5,688 nucleotides of DNA. It comes from Methanomassiliicoccus sp. UBA345. Its GTDB lineage: Archaea > Thermoplasmatota > Thermoplasmata > Methanomassiliicoccales > Methanomassiliicoccaceae. How positions within the stretch are numbered: position 1 is the first letter of the stretch; each line of letters opens with the position of its first letter. The DNA lies in NCBI GenBank assembly GCA_002504525.1, contig DATD01000031.1, positions 1 through 5,688 of the forward strand, written 5' to 3'. Positions 1 to 4,983 of this stretch are shown here, in pieces. Under the pieces are notes generated by a model, which saw only the letters and a list, made by a program, of their open reading frames with translations, ran no database searches and had not been told where the DNA came from. The position numbers and the translations under genes are program-made.

Positions 1-123
1 AGAGGGGTGATTTCTACAGAGCACTGCCGGCACAACATTCTTACTACATTAAGAGAGTTTGTCATGAAAGTGGCAAATTCATTGATCAGAGCCTTTGTTT
101 ATGCTGCTATTGATATAGAATAA
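1..123 (+). CDS. Possible 3' end of an unidentified gene running in from the left
   Basis: Frame 1 on the plus strand is open from the first base for 40 codons and closes with two consecutive TAA codons (121-126). The visible peptide ends in AFVYAAIDIE and is moderately hydrophobic near its end. I do not recognise a family. An open frame of this length in AT-rich DNA can easily arise by chance, so this is only a candidate for the C-terminus of a gene whose body lies outside the window, perhaps a transposase given the look of the neighbouring DNA. Confidence 0.22.
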   Translation, partial: RGVISTEHCRHNILTTLREFVMKVANSLIRAFVYAAIDIE

Positions 124-235
124 TAAAAGAAACAGCGATAGATTCTCGGTTATCTGGTTTTATATTATCTTGATGACAGATTATTCGTACGAACGGAGTC
201 CGCCACCCCAAGGGCTCGGATCGCTGCTCCAGGGG

Positions 236-252
236 AGGATTACACTAATCCT
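236..252. repeat. Perfect 7-bp hairpin with 3-nt loop
   Basis: AGGATTA (236-242) and TAATCCT (246-252) are exact reverse complements separated by CAC. Two further G:C pairs could form outside a single mismatch (233-234 with 254-255). It lies 12 bp from a second, stronger hairpin. No T-run follows on either strand, so it does not look like a standard terminator. Its function is unknown. Confidence 0.6.
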
Positions 253-264
253 GCCACCAGATTG

Positions 265-287
265 TAAAGTGGTGGAACACCACTTTA
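265..287. repeat. Perfect 10-bp hairpin with 3-nt loop
   Basis: TAAAGTGGTG (265-274) pairs without mismatch to CACCACTTTA (278-287) around a GAA loop. The upstream CCACC at 254-258 is also complementary to GGTGG at 271-275, so two mutually exclusive folds are possible. It could be an RNA hairpin, a protein-binding palindrome or a subterminal hairpin of a mobile element. No adjacent T-tract supports termination. Confidence 0.65.
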
Positions 288-638
288 AAGCCTGTGAACA
301 GCGCCTGAAGACCCAGGGCACGATGCAGACCGACGCACTCATACGGGTGTAGCACAACAGCCGCTTCGACTTCTACAGCCATACAGAGTTCAGGCGCATA
401 AGGCCAAAATCGAGGAGTGCTTCGAAGGGCGGCGAGCAGCTGAAGTTCCATATAAAAACGTTAAGGGACACGTTCGTACAGATGAATGATGACTGTGTCC
501 AAGTCTTCTCTTGCAGGTTTTGGTAGCGTAGGGCACGCCACGAGCAGGACGGCCGAAGAGAGCTACGGTCGCATATCCGTGAAGCGGTCGTTCTCCGACC
601 TCAACCAGCCCTGGGAGTCCGCCGCAGCGCCCCGGTGC

Positions 639-662
639 AAAAACCGCTGATTGACGAAAAAA
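639..662 (-). terminator. Probable poly-T transcription stop after infB
   Basis: Reading the minus strand past the infB stop codon, a run of six T (662-657) appears 24 nt downstream and a run of five T (643-639) about 14 nt later. Archaeal RNA polymerase commonly stops at non-template T-runs without needing a hairpin, and none is evident here. The placement directly behind the last gene of the minus-strand block supports the call. Confidence 0.55.
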
Positions 663-685
663 GTCGGGATTACTGTAGAGTTTTC

Positions 686-2437
686 TCACATCCCCCAGAA
701 CTTGTCCTGCTTCCGCTTCACTTCAAGCGTCTCTTCCAATACCATGCGGTCATCGGGGTTGAGGTCCACGCTCTTGATCTCCTTGAGCGCCATCTCCCGA
801 AGGTCGACGTACAGGATGTCCTCGACGTTGATCTGCCGCCCGACCGTCGGCCCCTCGATGGCGACCGCCACCTCCTGACCCTGGATGGCCTCCTTGACCA
901 CCTCCTCACCGGTGCGGATGGAGCGGATCTTTCCGACTTCGTTCCCGTCGATGTTCAGCAGCGCCTGGCCCGGGCGGATGCGGCCGCCCAGCACGCGCAC
1001 GCCCACGATGGCCGGCTTCGACGCGCGGAACACGCAGTTGGGAAGGAGCTTGACCTTACCGGGGAAGGCGTACTCGGAGCGCTTCTCCAGGTCCATCTTC
1101 CTCTTCTCCTCCTCCACCCAGGCCTGGTAGTCTTCGATGAGGCGGTACACAACGTCGCTGGCGAACACCTTGAGGTTATGGCTAGGCAGCGCTTCCTTCG
1201 CTTCCGGCAGCAGGTCCACGCCGAACGCCAGGATGACGCGGTGGAACGTTTCTCCGTAGGCCGCGGTGTCTATGAGGTCCTTGCGAGAGATCATTCCGGT
1301 ATCGTACTTGCGGACCGGGATGTCCGCATTCTTGCATTCATAGGCCAGCGCTTCCAGGGAGCCGAGGGCGTCGGCCTTGATGTACACGCCCTCCTCGACT
1401 ATCTCGATGTTCACCTTGGTCTCTTCAGCGACCTCCTCGAGCGCCTTGGCCATGTCGCCAGTGGTCGCGCGGAGCGGAGCGCCAGACACCACGCCCTCAA
1501 TGTTCTGGCATAGCAGCTTGACTCCTATGGCCGCCGATACCTCGGTAACGGAGTCGAAGCGGTCCTTGGGATCGCGGATCTCGTCCAGCGGCTTGGGCCG
1601 CAGGATGGCCTTGACCTTCGTCGTTATCGGCCTGCCCTTGGTCCCCAGCACGATGTTGTCGCCGCGGTGAAGCGTGCCGGCGAAGATGATGACATCGAGC
1701 GTCGGCCCGATGCCTTTCTCCTCCTTCACCTCGAGGATGGTCCCCTGGGCCGGGCCCTCCTCCGTCTCCAGCTGTTCCTCCAGGAATCTCTGGGCCAGGC
1801 CGATGAGCACGAGCAGCAGGTCAGGAAGCCCCTCGCCGTTGCGAGCCGACATCGGAACGACGGCGATGGCCTTGGTGAAGTCCTCTATGCGGTCGTAACG
1901 GTCGGTGGAGAAACCTTTCTCGTACAGATCACCGATGATCCTGTACATCTTCTCGTCCAGCTTGGCCTGCGCCTGCTCCGTCTGCGCCTTGTAGTTCAGC
2001 ACGAAGGGCGCGCCGGCCTTGGTCTGCCAGCCCTCCACCAGATCGATCTTGTTCATGGCGATGATGAACGGCGTCTTGAACCGCTTGAGCAGCTGGATGG
2101 ACTCCAATGTCTGAGGTTTCAGTCCCTCGTTGACGTCGATGACGAGGACGGCAAGATCGGCCAACGCTCCGCCGCGGGCGCGCAGCGAGGTGAACGACTG
2201 ATGTCCCGGCGTATCGATGAACAGCAGGCCGGGAACGTTGAACTTGCGTTTTTCGCCGATGAGCGGCTTGCAGACCTTGTAGATATGCTCGATCGGCACC
2301 TCGGTGGCGCCGATGTGCTGAGTGATCAGACCAGCCTCTCGCTTGGTGACAGAGGTGCCTCGGATGCGGTCAAGCAGTGAGGTCTTGCCATGGTCGACGT
2401 GACCAAGGACGCTTACGATCGGCTGTCTGGTGGCCAT
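686..2437 (-). CDS. infB: Archaeal translation initiation factor aIF5B (GTPase)
   Basis: This 583-residue protein is the archaeal form of IF2/eIF5B, the GTPase that promotes joining of the large ribosomal subunit and correct placement of initiator tRNA. The G domain shows G1 GHVDHGKT (12-19), a switch-I Thr in HIGATEVP (42-49), G3 DTPGH (75-79), G4 NKID (129-132) and G5 SAR (197-199). A beta-barrel domain II follows from about residue 228, then the alpha/beta/alpha domain III (about 345-445), a long helix and the C-terminal barrel that contacts initiator tRNA. Length fits archaeal orthologues of about 590 residues, with no intein and no bacterial-type N-terminal extension. The ATG at 2437 puts the G1 motif at the usual distance from the N-terminus. 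No clear Shine-Dalgarno precedes it, but a TATA-like box lies about 25 nt upstream, so the mRNA is probably leaderless. Long open frames on the opposite strand are GC-driven shadows. Confidence 0.97.
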   Translation of the reverse strand: MATRQPIVSVLGHVDHGKTSLLDRIRGTSVTKREAGLITQHIGATEVPIEHIYKVCKPLIGEKRKFNVPGLLFIDTPGHQSFTSLRARGGALADLAVLVIDVNEGLKPQTLESIQLLKRFKTPFIIAMNKIDLVEGWQTKAGAPFVLNYKAQTEQAQAKLDEKMYRIIGDLYEKGFSTDRYDRIEDFTKAIAVVPMSARNGEGLPDLLLVLIGLAQRFLEEQLETEEGPAQGTILEVKEEKGIGPTLDVIIFAGTLHRGDNIVLGTKGRPITTKVKAILRPKPLDEIRDPKDRFDSVTEVSAAIGVKLLCQNIEGVVSGAPLRATTGDMAKALEEVAEETKVNIEIVEEGVYIKADALGSLEALAYECKNADIPVRKYDTGMISRKDLIDTAAYGETFHRVILAFGVDLLPEAKEALPSHNLKVFASDVVYRLIEDYQAWVEEEKRKMDLEKRSEYAFPGKVKLLPNCVFRASKPAIVGVRVLGGRIRPGQALLNIDGNEVGKIRSIRTGEEVVKEAIQGQEVAVAIEGPTVGRQINVEDILYVDLREMALKEIKSVDLNPDDRMVLEETLEVKRKQDKFWGM

Positions 2438-2458
2438 GATAATCCGATACGGGGACGG

Positions 2459-2466
2459 ATATTAAT
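2459..2466 (-). promoter_or_regulatory. TATA-like promoter element of infB
   Basis: The minus strand reads ATTAATAT at 2466-2459, an AT island in otherwise GC-rich DNA. Its centre is about 25 nt upstream of the infB ATG at 2437. Archaeal transcription starts about 25-27 nt downstream of the TATA centre, so the predicted start falls on or next to the A of the ATG. This agrees with the lack of a ribosome-binding site in the short interval and implies a leaderless transcript separate from the ndk operon. Confidence 0.55.
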
Positions 2467-2552
2467 GGGTTTGCCACCGCCAGCCGGACGGTTCCGAGGC
2501 GCAACTTCAGTACGGCGCTGACGAGAACAGAACGAAAGGAACAAGAGAAAGG

Positions 2553-2580
2553 AAAAAGAATGTGACGGGGCCGGAGCCCC
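2553..2580 (-). terminator. Hairpin plus T/pyrimidine tract after ndk
   Basis: Just beyond the ndk stop the minus strand forms a GGGGC/GCCCC stem with a 4-nt loop (2580-2567), followed by a pyrimidine-rich stretch with a T5 run (2557-2553) and further T-rich sequence to about 2533. This resembles an intrinsic terminator and separates the rpl7ae-ndk unit from infB, which appears to have its own promoter downstream. Confidence 0.62.
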
Positions 2581-2588
2581 CAAGAGGT

Positions 2589-3041
2589 TTACTCGATGAT
2601 CCAAGGCTCTACGGACCTGTCCCAGGCCTGCAGCTCGTAGTCGTTGAAGAAGAGCTCGATCTCCCTCTTCGCCGACTCTGGAGCGTCGGAACCGTGGACG
2701 AGGTTCCTGCCGGTCTGCTGGGCCAGATCACCGCGGATGGTGCCCGGGGCGGCGTCCGAGGGGTTGGTCTTCCCCATCAGGGTCCTCATGCCGGCGATGA
2801 TGTTCTCTCCCTCCCACACCATGACCAGGGACGGCCCTGAGGTGATGTACTCTATGAGGCCAGGGAAGAAGGGCTTGCCCTTGTGCTCGCCATAGTGGCG
2901 CTCGGCCAGCTCCTTGGGCAGGCGCATGAACTTCATGGCTATGGGCTTGTAGCCCCTCGCCTCGATCCGGCCCAGGATCTCGCTCATCAGCCCCCGCTGG
3001 ATAGCGTCGGGCTTGAGCATGAGGAAGGTACGCTCCATCAT
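2589..3041 (-). CDS. ndk: Nucleoside diphosphate kinase
   Basis: The product transfers the gamma-phosphate from ATP to other nucleoside diphosphates through a phosphohistidine intermediate, keeping NTP pools balanced in the cytosol. At 150 residues it is full length. The N-terminus has the family pattern ERTFLMLKPDAIQRGL (3-18), with the nucleotide-binding Lys10. The active-site signature is NLVHGSDAPESAKREI (113-128), with His116 the expected phosphorylated residue. Two ATGs are adjacent (3041 and 3038). The second gives the commoner MERTF start and better spacing from the weak GAGTGA ribosome-binding sequence that overlaps the rpl24e stop, so the true protein may be 149 residues. It lies 4 bp behind rpl24e and is surely co-transcribed with the ribosomal genes, a common archaeal pairing that ties nucleotide supply, including GTP for the next gene's GTPase, to translation. 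Confidence 0.97.
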   Translation of the reverse strand: MMERTFLMLKPDAIQRGLMSEILGRIEARGYKPIAMKFMRLPKELAERHYGEHKGKPFFPGLIEYITSGPSLVMVWEGENIIAGMRTLMGKTNPSDAAPGTIRGDLAQQTGRNLVHGSDAPESAKREIELFFNDYELQAWDRSVEPWIIE

Positions 3042-3045
3042 GCTA

Positions 3046-3375
3046 TCACTCGCTCTTCTCGGCCGGTGCCTCGGCGGGAGCCTCGACCTTCTGCCTTACC
3101 TTCTTGGACCGCCTGGTGGTGGCCTTGGTCTTAGTGGGAACGGCCGGGATCTCGACCTTGGTGTCCTTGGTGCCGGCGGCCTTGAGGGTCGCCTTGAGCG
3201 TGGCGGCGGACCTGGTCCACTCGGTCCTCCTGGGCACGCGTCCAAGCTCGATCATGTTCTTGTAGCACTTGCTGGTGTCGAAGGTGAGGACCGTTCCGTC
3301 CTTTTTGACGTACAGCTTCCCAGTGCCCGGTTCCATCTCCGCTCCGCAGAATGAGCATACGCGTCTCTCGACCAT
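3046..3375 (-). CDS. rpl24e: Large-subunit ribosomal protein L24e (eL24) with long C-terminal tail
   Basis: This is an archaeal/eukaryotic-type component of the 50S subunit. The conserved core covers residues 1 to about 60: CSFCG (7-11), PGTGKLYVKKDG (16-27), FDTSKCYKN (32-40) and a following EWTR. Archaeal members normally have a four-Cys zinc ribbon. Here Cys7, Cys10 and Cys37 are present, but the usual third Cys (FCSSKC in most archaea) is Asp33, read from a GAC codon. Either Asp coordinates the metal or zinc binding is weakened. The protein has 109 residues against the usual 55-70. The extra part, from about 66, is Lys/Thr/Ala-rich and ends in an acidic EAPAEAPAEKSE tail, probably disordered. 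A strong AGGTGAT ribosome-binding site overlapping the rps28e stop supports the ATG at 3375. It sits between rps28e (5-bp gap) and ndk (4-bp gap). Confidence 0.95.
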   Translation of the reverse strand: MVERRVCSFCGAEMEPGTGKLYVKKDGTVLTFDTSKCYKNMIELGRVPRRTEWTRSAATLKATLKAAGTKDTKVEIPAVPTKTKATTRRSKKVRQKVEAPAEAPAEKSE

Positions 3376-3379
3376 TCAT

Positions 3380-3386
3380 ATCACCT
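3380..3386 (-). promoter_or_regulatory. Strong Shine-Dalgarno site of rpl24e
   Basis: The minus strand reads AGGTGAT at 3386-3380, a seven-base match to the archaeal consensus GGAGGTGATC. It lies 4 nt before the ATG at 3375 and overlaps the TGA stop of rps28e, which suggests translational coupling between the two genes. Confidence 0.75.
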
Positions 3387-3596
3387 GATCGACAGCTTGC
3401 GGGCCTCTCTGGAGGTCTCGCGGAGCATCAGTATGTCTCCCATTCGCACAGGCCCCATGATGTTGCGGGTGATGATGCGGCCCTTGTCGCGACCGTCAAG
3501 CACGCGCACCTTGACCTGCGTGGCCTCTCCGGTCATCCCGGTGCGGCCAATGATCTCCACCACTTCGGATGGAATGCTGTTCTCTCCATCAGCCAT
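3381..3596 (-). CDS. rps28e: Small-subunit ribosomal protein S28e (eS28)
   Basis: This 71-residue protein is a small OB-fold component of the 30S subunit shared by archaea and eukaryotes and located near the mRNA exit region. It matches the family across its length: EVVEIIGRTGMTGEATQVKV (11-30), then the diagnostic MGPVRMGDILMLRETSREAR stretch from residue 47 onward, ending in KLSIR. The ATG at 3596 is preceded by GAGGG (3606-3602) with 5-nt spacing, a reasonable ribosome-binding site. The gene is 12 bp downstream of rpl7ae and 5 bp upstream of rpl24e, inside the conserved L7Ae-S28e-L24e cluster. Nothing is missing or unusual. Confidence 0.97.
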   Translation of the reverse strand: MADGENSIPSEVVEIIGRTGMTGEATQVKVRVLDGRDKGRIITRNIMGPVRMGDILMLRETSREARKLSIR

Positions 3597-3608
3597 GTGA
3601 TCCCTCGC

Positions 3609-3980
3609 TTACTGCCTCAGCTTCTTGACCTGCTCGGCGAAGCTCTCGATCATGGGCTTGGCCTTGCCAGCGTCGAGAACGGCGACCGATGCGGTGGGCT
3701 TCTCCATTCCGACGGCGTGGCCGAGCTCGGCCTTGGACGGAACGTATGCGTACATGATGTTGCGCTCCTCGCACAGCATGGGCATGTGAGCCAGTATTTC
3801 TGGGGGCTGAACGTCCTCAGCCATGATCACCAGTACGGCCTCGCTCCTCTCCACGAGCTTGGTCACCTCGTTGGTCCCCTTACGCACCTTGCCGGTGTCA
3901 CGGGCGGCCTCGACGATCTCGTAGGCCTTGTCAGAGAGCTCCTTGGGCATTTCGAATCGGACGAACATTGCCTTTGCCAT
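3609..3980 (-). CDS. rpl7ae: Ribosomal protein L7Ae (eL8), kink-turn RNA-binding protein
   Basis: L7Ae (123 residues) binds kink-turn and kink-loop RNA. In archaea it serves the 50S subunit, box C/D and H/ACA guide RNPs, and RNase P. The sequence shows the signature GTNEVTKLVER (35-45), in which Asn37, Glu38 and Lys41 correspond to the residues that read the tandem G.A pairs, then AEDVQPPEILAHMPMLCEE (54-72) and VPSKAELG (80-87). Length is typical. The ATG at 3980 has a GAGGT ribosome-binding site (3991-3987) spaced 6 nt away. This is the first gene of the rpl7ae-rps28e-rpl24e-ndk unit, with a TATA box near 4065 and a leader of roughly 58 nt. The leader holds a hairpin with kink-turn features next to the ribosome-binding site, so autoregulation by the protein is likely. 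The gene identity is certain; the regulation is inference. Confidence 0.97.
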   Translation of the reverse strand: MAKAMFVRFEMPKELSDKAYEIVEAARDTGKVRKGTNEVTKLVERSEAVLVIMAEDVQPPEILAHMPMLCEERNIMYAYVPSKAELGHAVGMEKPTASVAVLDAGKAKPMIESFAEQVKKLRQ

Positions 3981-3986
3981 TGTTAT

Positions 3987-3991
3987 ACCTC
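3987..3991 (-). promoter_or_regulatory. Shine-Dalgarno site of rpl7ae
   Basis: GAGGT at 3991-3987 on the minus strand is 6 nt from the ATG at 3980. It lies directly 3' of the putative kink-turn, so L7Ae bound there could block ribosome access. Confidence 0.7.
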
Positions 3992-4017
3992 ATTCGGATG
4001 TAACACATCCTCATCAT
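3992..4017 (-). promoter_or_regulatory. Putative kink-turn in the rpl7ae leader (L7Ae autoregulatory site)
   Basis: On the minus strand an exact box C heptamer ATGATGA (4017-4011) runs straight into a perfect 6-bp stem, GGATGT (4010-4005) with ACATCC (4001-3996), closed by a GTT loop. The stem is followed immediately by GA (3995-3994). The GA before the stem (4012-4011) and the GA after it can form the tandem sheared G.A/A.G pairs that define a kink-turn, with GAT (4015-4013) as the 3-nt bulge. The outer helix is weak: only U4016-A3993 and A4017-U3992 are standard pairs. It may therefore be a minimal kink-turn or need protein to fold. It sits between the predicted transcription start and the ribosome-binding site. 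Confidence 0.6.
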
Positions 4018-4024
4018 TCATCGG

Positions 4025-4050
4025 TTGGACGTGAATGTAAAAAGGTCCAA
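4025..4050. repeat. Inverted repeat over the predicted rpl7ae transcription start
   Basis: TTGGAC (4025-4030) and GTCCAA (4045-4050) are perfect inverted copies separated by 14 bp that include an A5/T5 run. The centre, near 4037.5, coincides with the start site predicted from the TATA box. It may be an operator for a dimeric regulator or a chance repeat. The T5 run in the spacer could also help stop transcripts coming from the TIM-barrel gene. Confidence 0.4.
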
Positions 4051-4061
4051 AGTCGTTGCTT

Positions 4062-4069
4062 TATTTATA
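4062..4069 (-). promoter_or_regulatory. TATA box of the rpl7ae operon
   Basis: The minus strand reads TATAAATA at 4069-4062, close to the archaeal box A consensus and standing out from GC-rich surroundings. Transcription should begin about 25-27 nt downstream, near 4038-4040, giving a leader of about 58 nt before the rpl7ae ATG. The preceding bases GATTAAC occupy the place of the TFB recognition element. Confidence 0.65.
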
Positions 4070-4153
4070 GTTAATCTGATGGGCTGGCATATCCTGAAGG
4101 GGGCGCCGTCCAGACGTCGTCAAAGGGTGCCATGATCGCCACCTATGTTCCGG

Positions 4154-4942
4154 CTACAGGAGCGAGCGTACCGCTTTCACCGACTCCCGCAGCGAGGCCG
4201 CCGTCTTGGTCTCGATCAACACGCGGGCATCGTTCTTCCGCGCGAAATCCAACATGCTCGCGACGTCCACCATGCCGGTCCCCGGCACCTGATGGTCGCT
4301 CGTCCCGTTGTAATCATGGAGATGCATATGCCGGATGCGCGAGCGGTGGCGCATCAGCGTTTCTCTCTCGGCATACCCGGAGCGGGCATCATGGCCCACG
4401 TCCCATGTCAGGTTGAAGCCGTCCAGGCAGCACAGCTCGTCGATGGCCCTGGCGATGAAGGGGATGTTGAAGTTGTTTACGTTCTCGGTGCTGAGCCCCA
4501 CGCCTGACGCCCAGGCCAGGGGGAGCAGCTCGCGGTAGGCGGACCACAGGTTGGCGGCGAACTGCTCCTCGTACCGCTCGTAGATCCACACACGGCGGTC
4601 TGGCAGCGTGAAGAATATGCCGGGGCTGAGATGCATGTTCAGCACTTTGACGCCGGCCTGGGATGACCACCCCAGCGCCTCTCTTATCGCTTCGATGTGT
4701 CCCTCCCTAACCGTCGGATGCAGCGATCCGAGGTCCAGCTCGTCGGGCGAGTGCATGGTGAACTCGATGCCGAACCTCTTCGAGGCGTCCAGGACCTCCA
4801 GGGGGTCCAGCTCCTCCGGGCAGTTCTCCGGCAGGTTCATGTTGAGCTCTATGAACGACAGCTCCAGCTCCTGACACAGATCGACCAGGTCGTGCAGGCC
4901 AGGCATCTCGATGAGGGCGGGCATGCCAAGGGAGAAGGGCAT
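4154..4942 (-). CDS. Metal-dependent TIM-barrel protein, xylose isomerase/endonuclease IV superfamily
   Basis: A 262-residue protein of the xylose isomerase-like TIM-barrel fold (AP endonuclease family 2). Metal-ligand positions typical of this fold occur at strand ends in the right order: FIELN (Glu32), FTMHSP (His64), LNMHLSPG (His104), STENV (Glu153), WDVGHD (Asp181, His184), RHMHLHD (His206/His208) and VLIETK (Glu244). The chain looks complete, with no signal peptide or membrane segment, so it is cytosolic. Members include sugar isomerases and epimerases, inosose dehydratases and endonuclease IV, and the exact substrate cannot be read from the sequence. The 262-residue length and the lack of clear DNA-binding loops lean towards a sugar- or polyol-type enzyme. 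The ATG at 4942 follows directly on an in-frame TAG. No good ribosome-binding site is visible, and another ATG six codons in is possible. It lies 41 bp behind porB and is probably co-transcribed. It ends in TAG, the only UAG stop among the genes here. Confidence 0.85.
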   Translation of the reverse strand: MPFSLGMPALIEMPGLHDLVDLCQELELSFIELNMNLPENCPEELDPLEVLDASKRFGIEFTMHSPDELDLGSLHPTVREGHIEAIREALGWSSQAGVKVLNMHLSPGIFFTLPDRRVWIYERYEEQFAANLWSAYRELLPLAWASGVGLSTENVNNFNIPFIARAIDELCCLDGFNLTWDVGHDARSGYAERETLMRHRSRIRHMHLHDYNGTSDHQVPGTGMVDVASMLDFARKNDARVLIETKTAASLRESVKAVRSLL

Positions 4943-4983
4943 CTAGCCGCCGGACCGCTTACCCATCTATTAGCTTTTCCTGC

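Larger units (their letters stand above)
170..650 (+). pseudogene. Chain of interrupted plus-strand frames, possibly a decayed transposase
   Basis: Three short frames follow each other on the plus strand: one from a TTG at 170 to a TAG at 350-352, one open from 298 to a TGA at about 478-480, and one from ATGs at 486/489 to a TGA at 648-650. Each covers roughly 55-60 codons and each is in a different frame, as expected when a single gene accumulates frameshifts and stops. The middle frame contains KIEECFEG, and the last contains YGRISVKRSFSDLN. Both vaguely resemble the C-terminal catalytic region of DDE transposases, where a Tyr/Arg-rich helix leads to a conserved Glu and a Phe-x-x-Leu/Met-Lys pattern. 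No catalytic triad, complete domain or terminal inverted repeats could be established. It could equally be non-coding DNA. Confidence 0.28.
1..685. other. Gene-poor left flank, partly AT-rich, no intact gene recognised
   Basis: This stretch lies beyond the 3' end of infB. Positions 1-170 are visibly richer in A and T than the rest of the window, and from about 180 onward the base composition rises. No tRNA, rRNA, CRISPR or complete protein gene was recognised on either strand. It contains a short open frame at the left edge, two compact hairpins, a chain of interrupted plus-strand frames that may be a decayed gene, and T-tracts on the minus strand that probably end infB transcription. The composition change and broken frames suggest an accessory or insertion-prone junction next to a conserved housekeeping block, which is inference. 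Confidence 0.55.

Noticed and set aside
586..600. GGTCG/CGACC 5-bp hairpin
   Set aside because: Short stem, no T-run, not near a gene end. One such repeat is expected by chance in GC-rich DNA.
390..689. 99-codon minus-strand open frame left of infB
   Set aside because: It would start inside the infB stop region, crosses the T-tracts that look like a terminator, and has no recognisable motif. It is probably the reverse shadow of the broken plus-strand frames.
635..1513. 292-codon plus-strand open frame
   Set aside because: It is antisense to the unmistakable infB gene, has a low-complexity Leu/Asp/His/Arg-rich translation and no recognisable domain. It is a GC-driven shadow.
1667..2380. 237-codon plus-strand open frame
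   Set aside because: Also antisense to the G domain and domain II of infB, with Leu/Arg/Asp-rich composition and no motif; a shadow.
3351..4034. 227-codon plus-strand open frame
   Set aside because: It runs antisense across rps28e and rpl7ae, both certain genes, and its translation is His/Leu/Gly-rich with no family resemblance.
4145..4507. 120-codon plus-strand open frame at the end of the TIM-barrel gene
   Set aside because: Antisense to conserved metal-ligand motifs of the TIM-barrel protein; no domain of its own.
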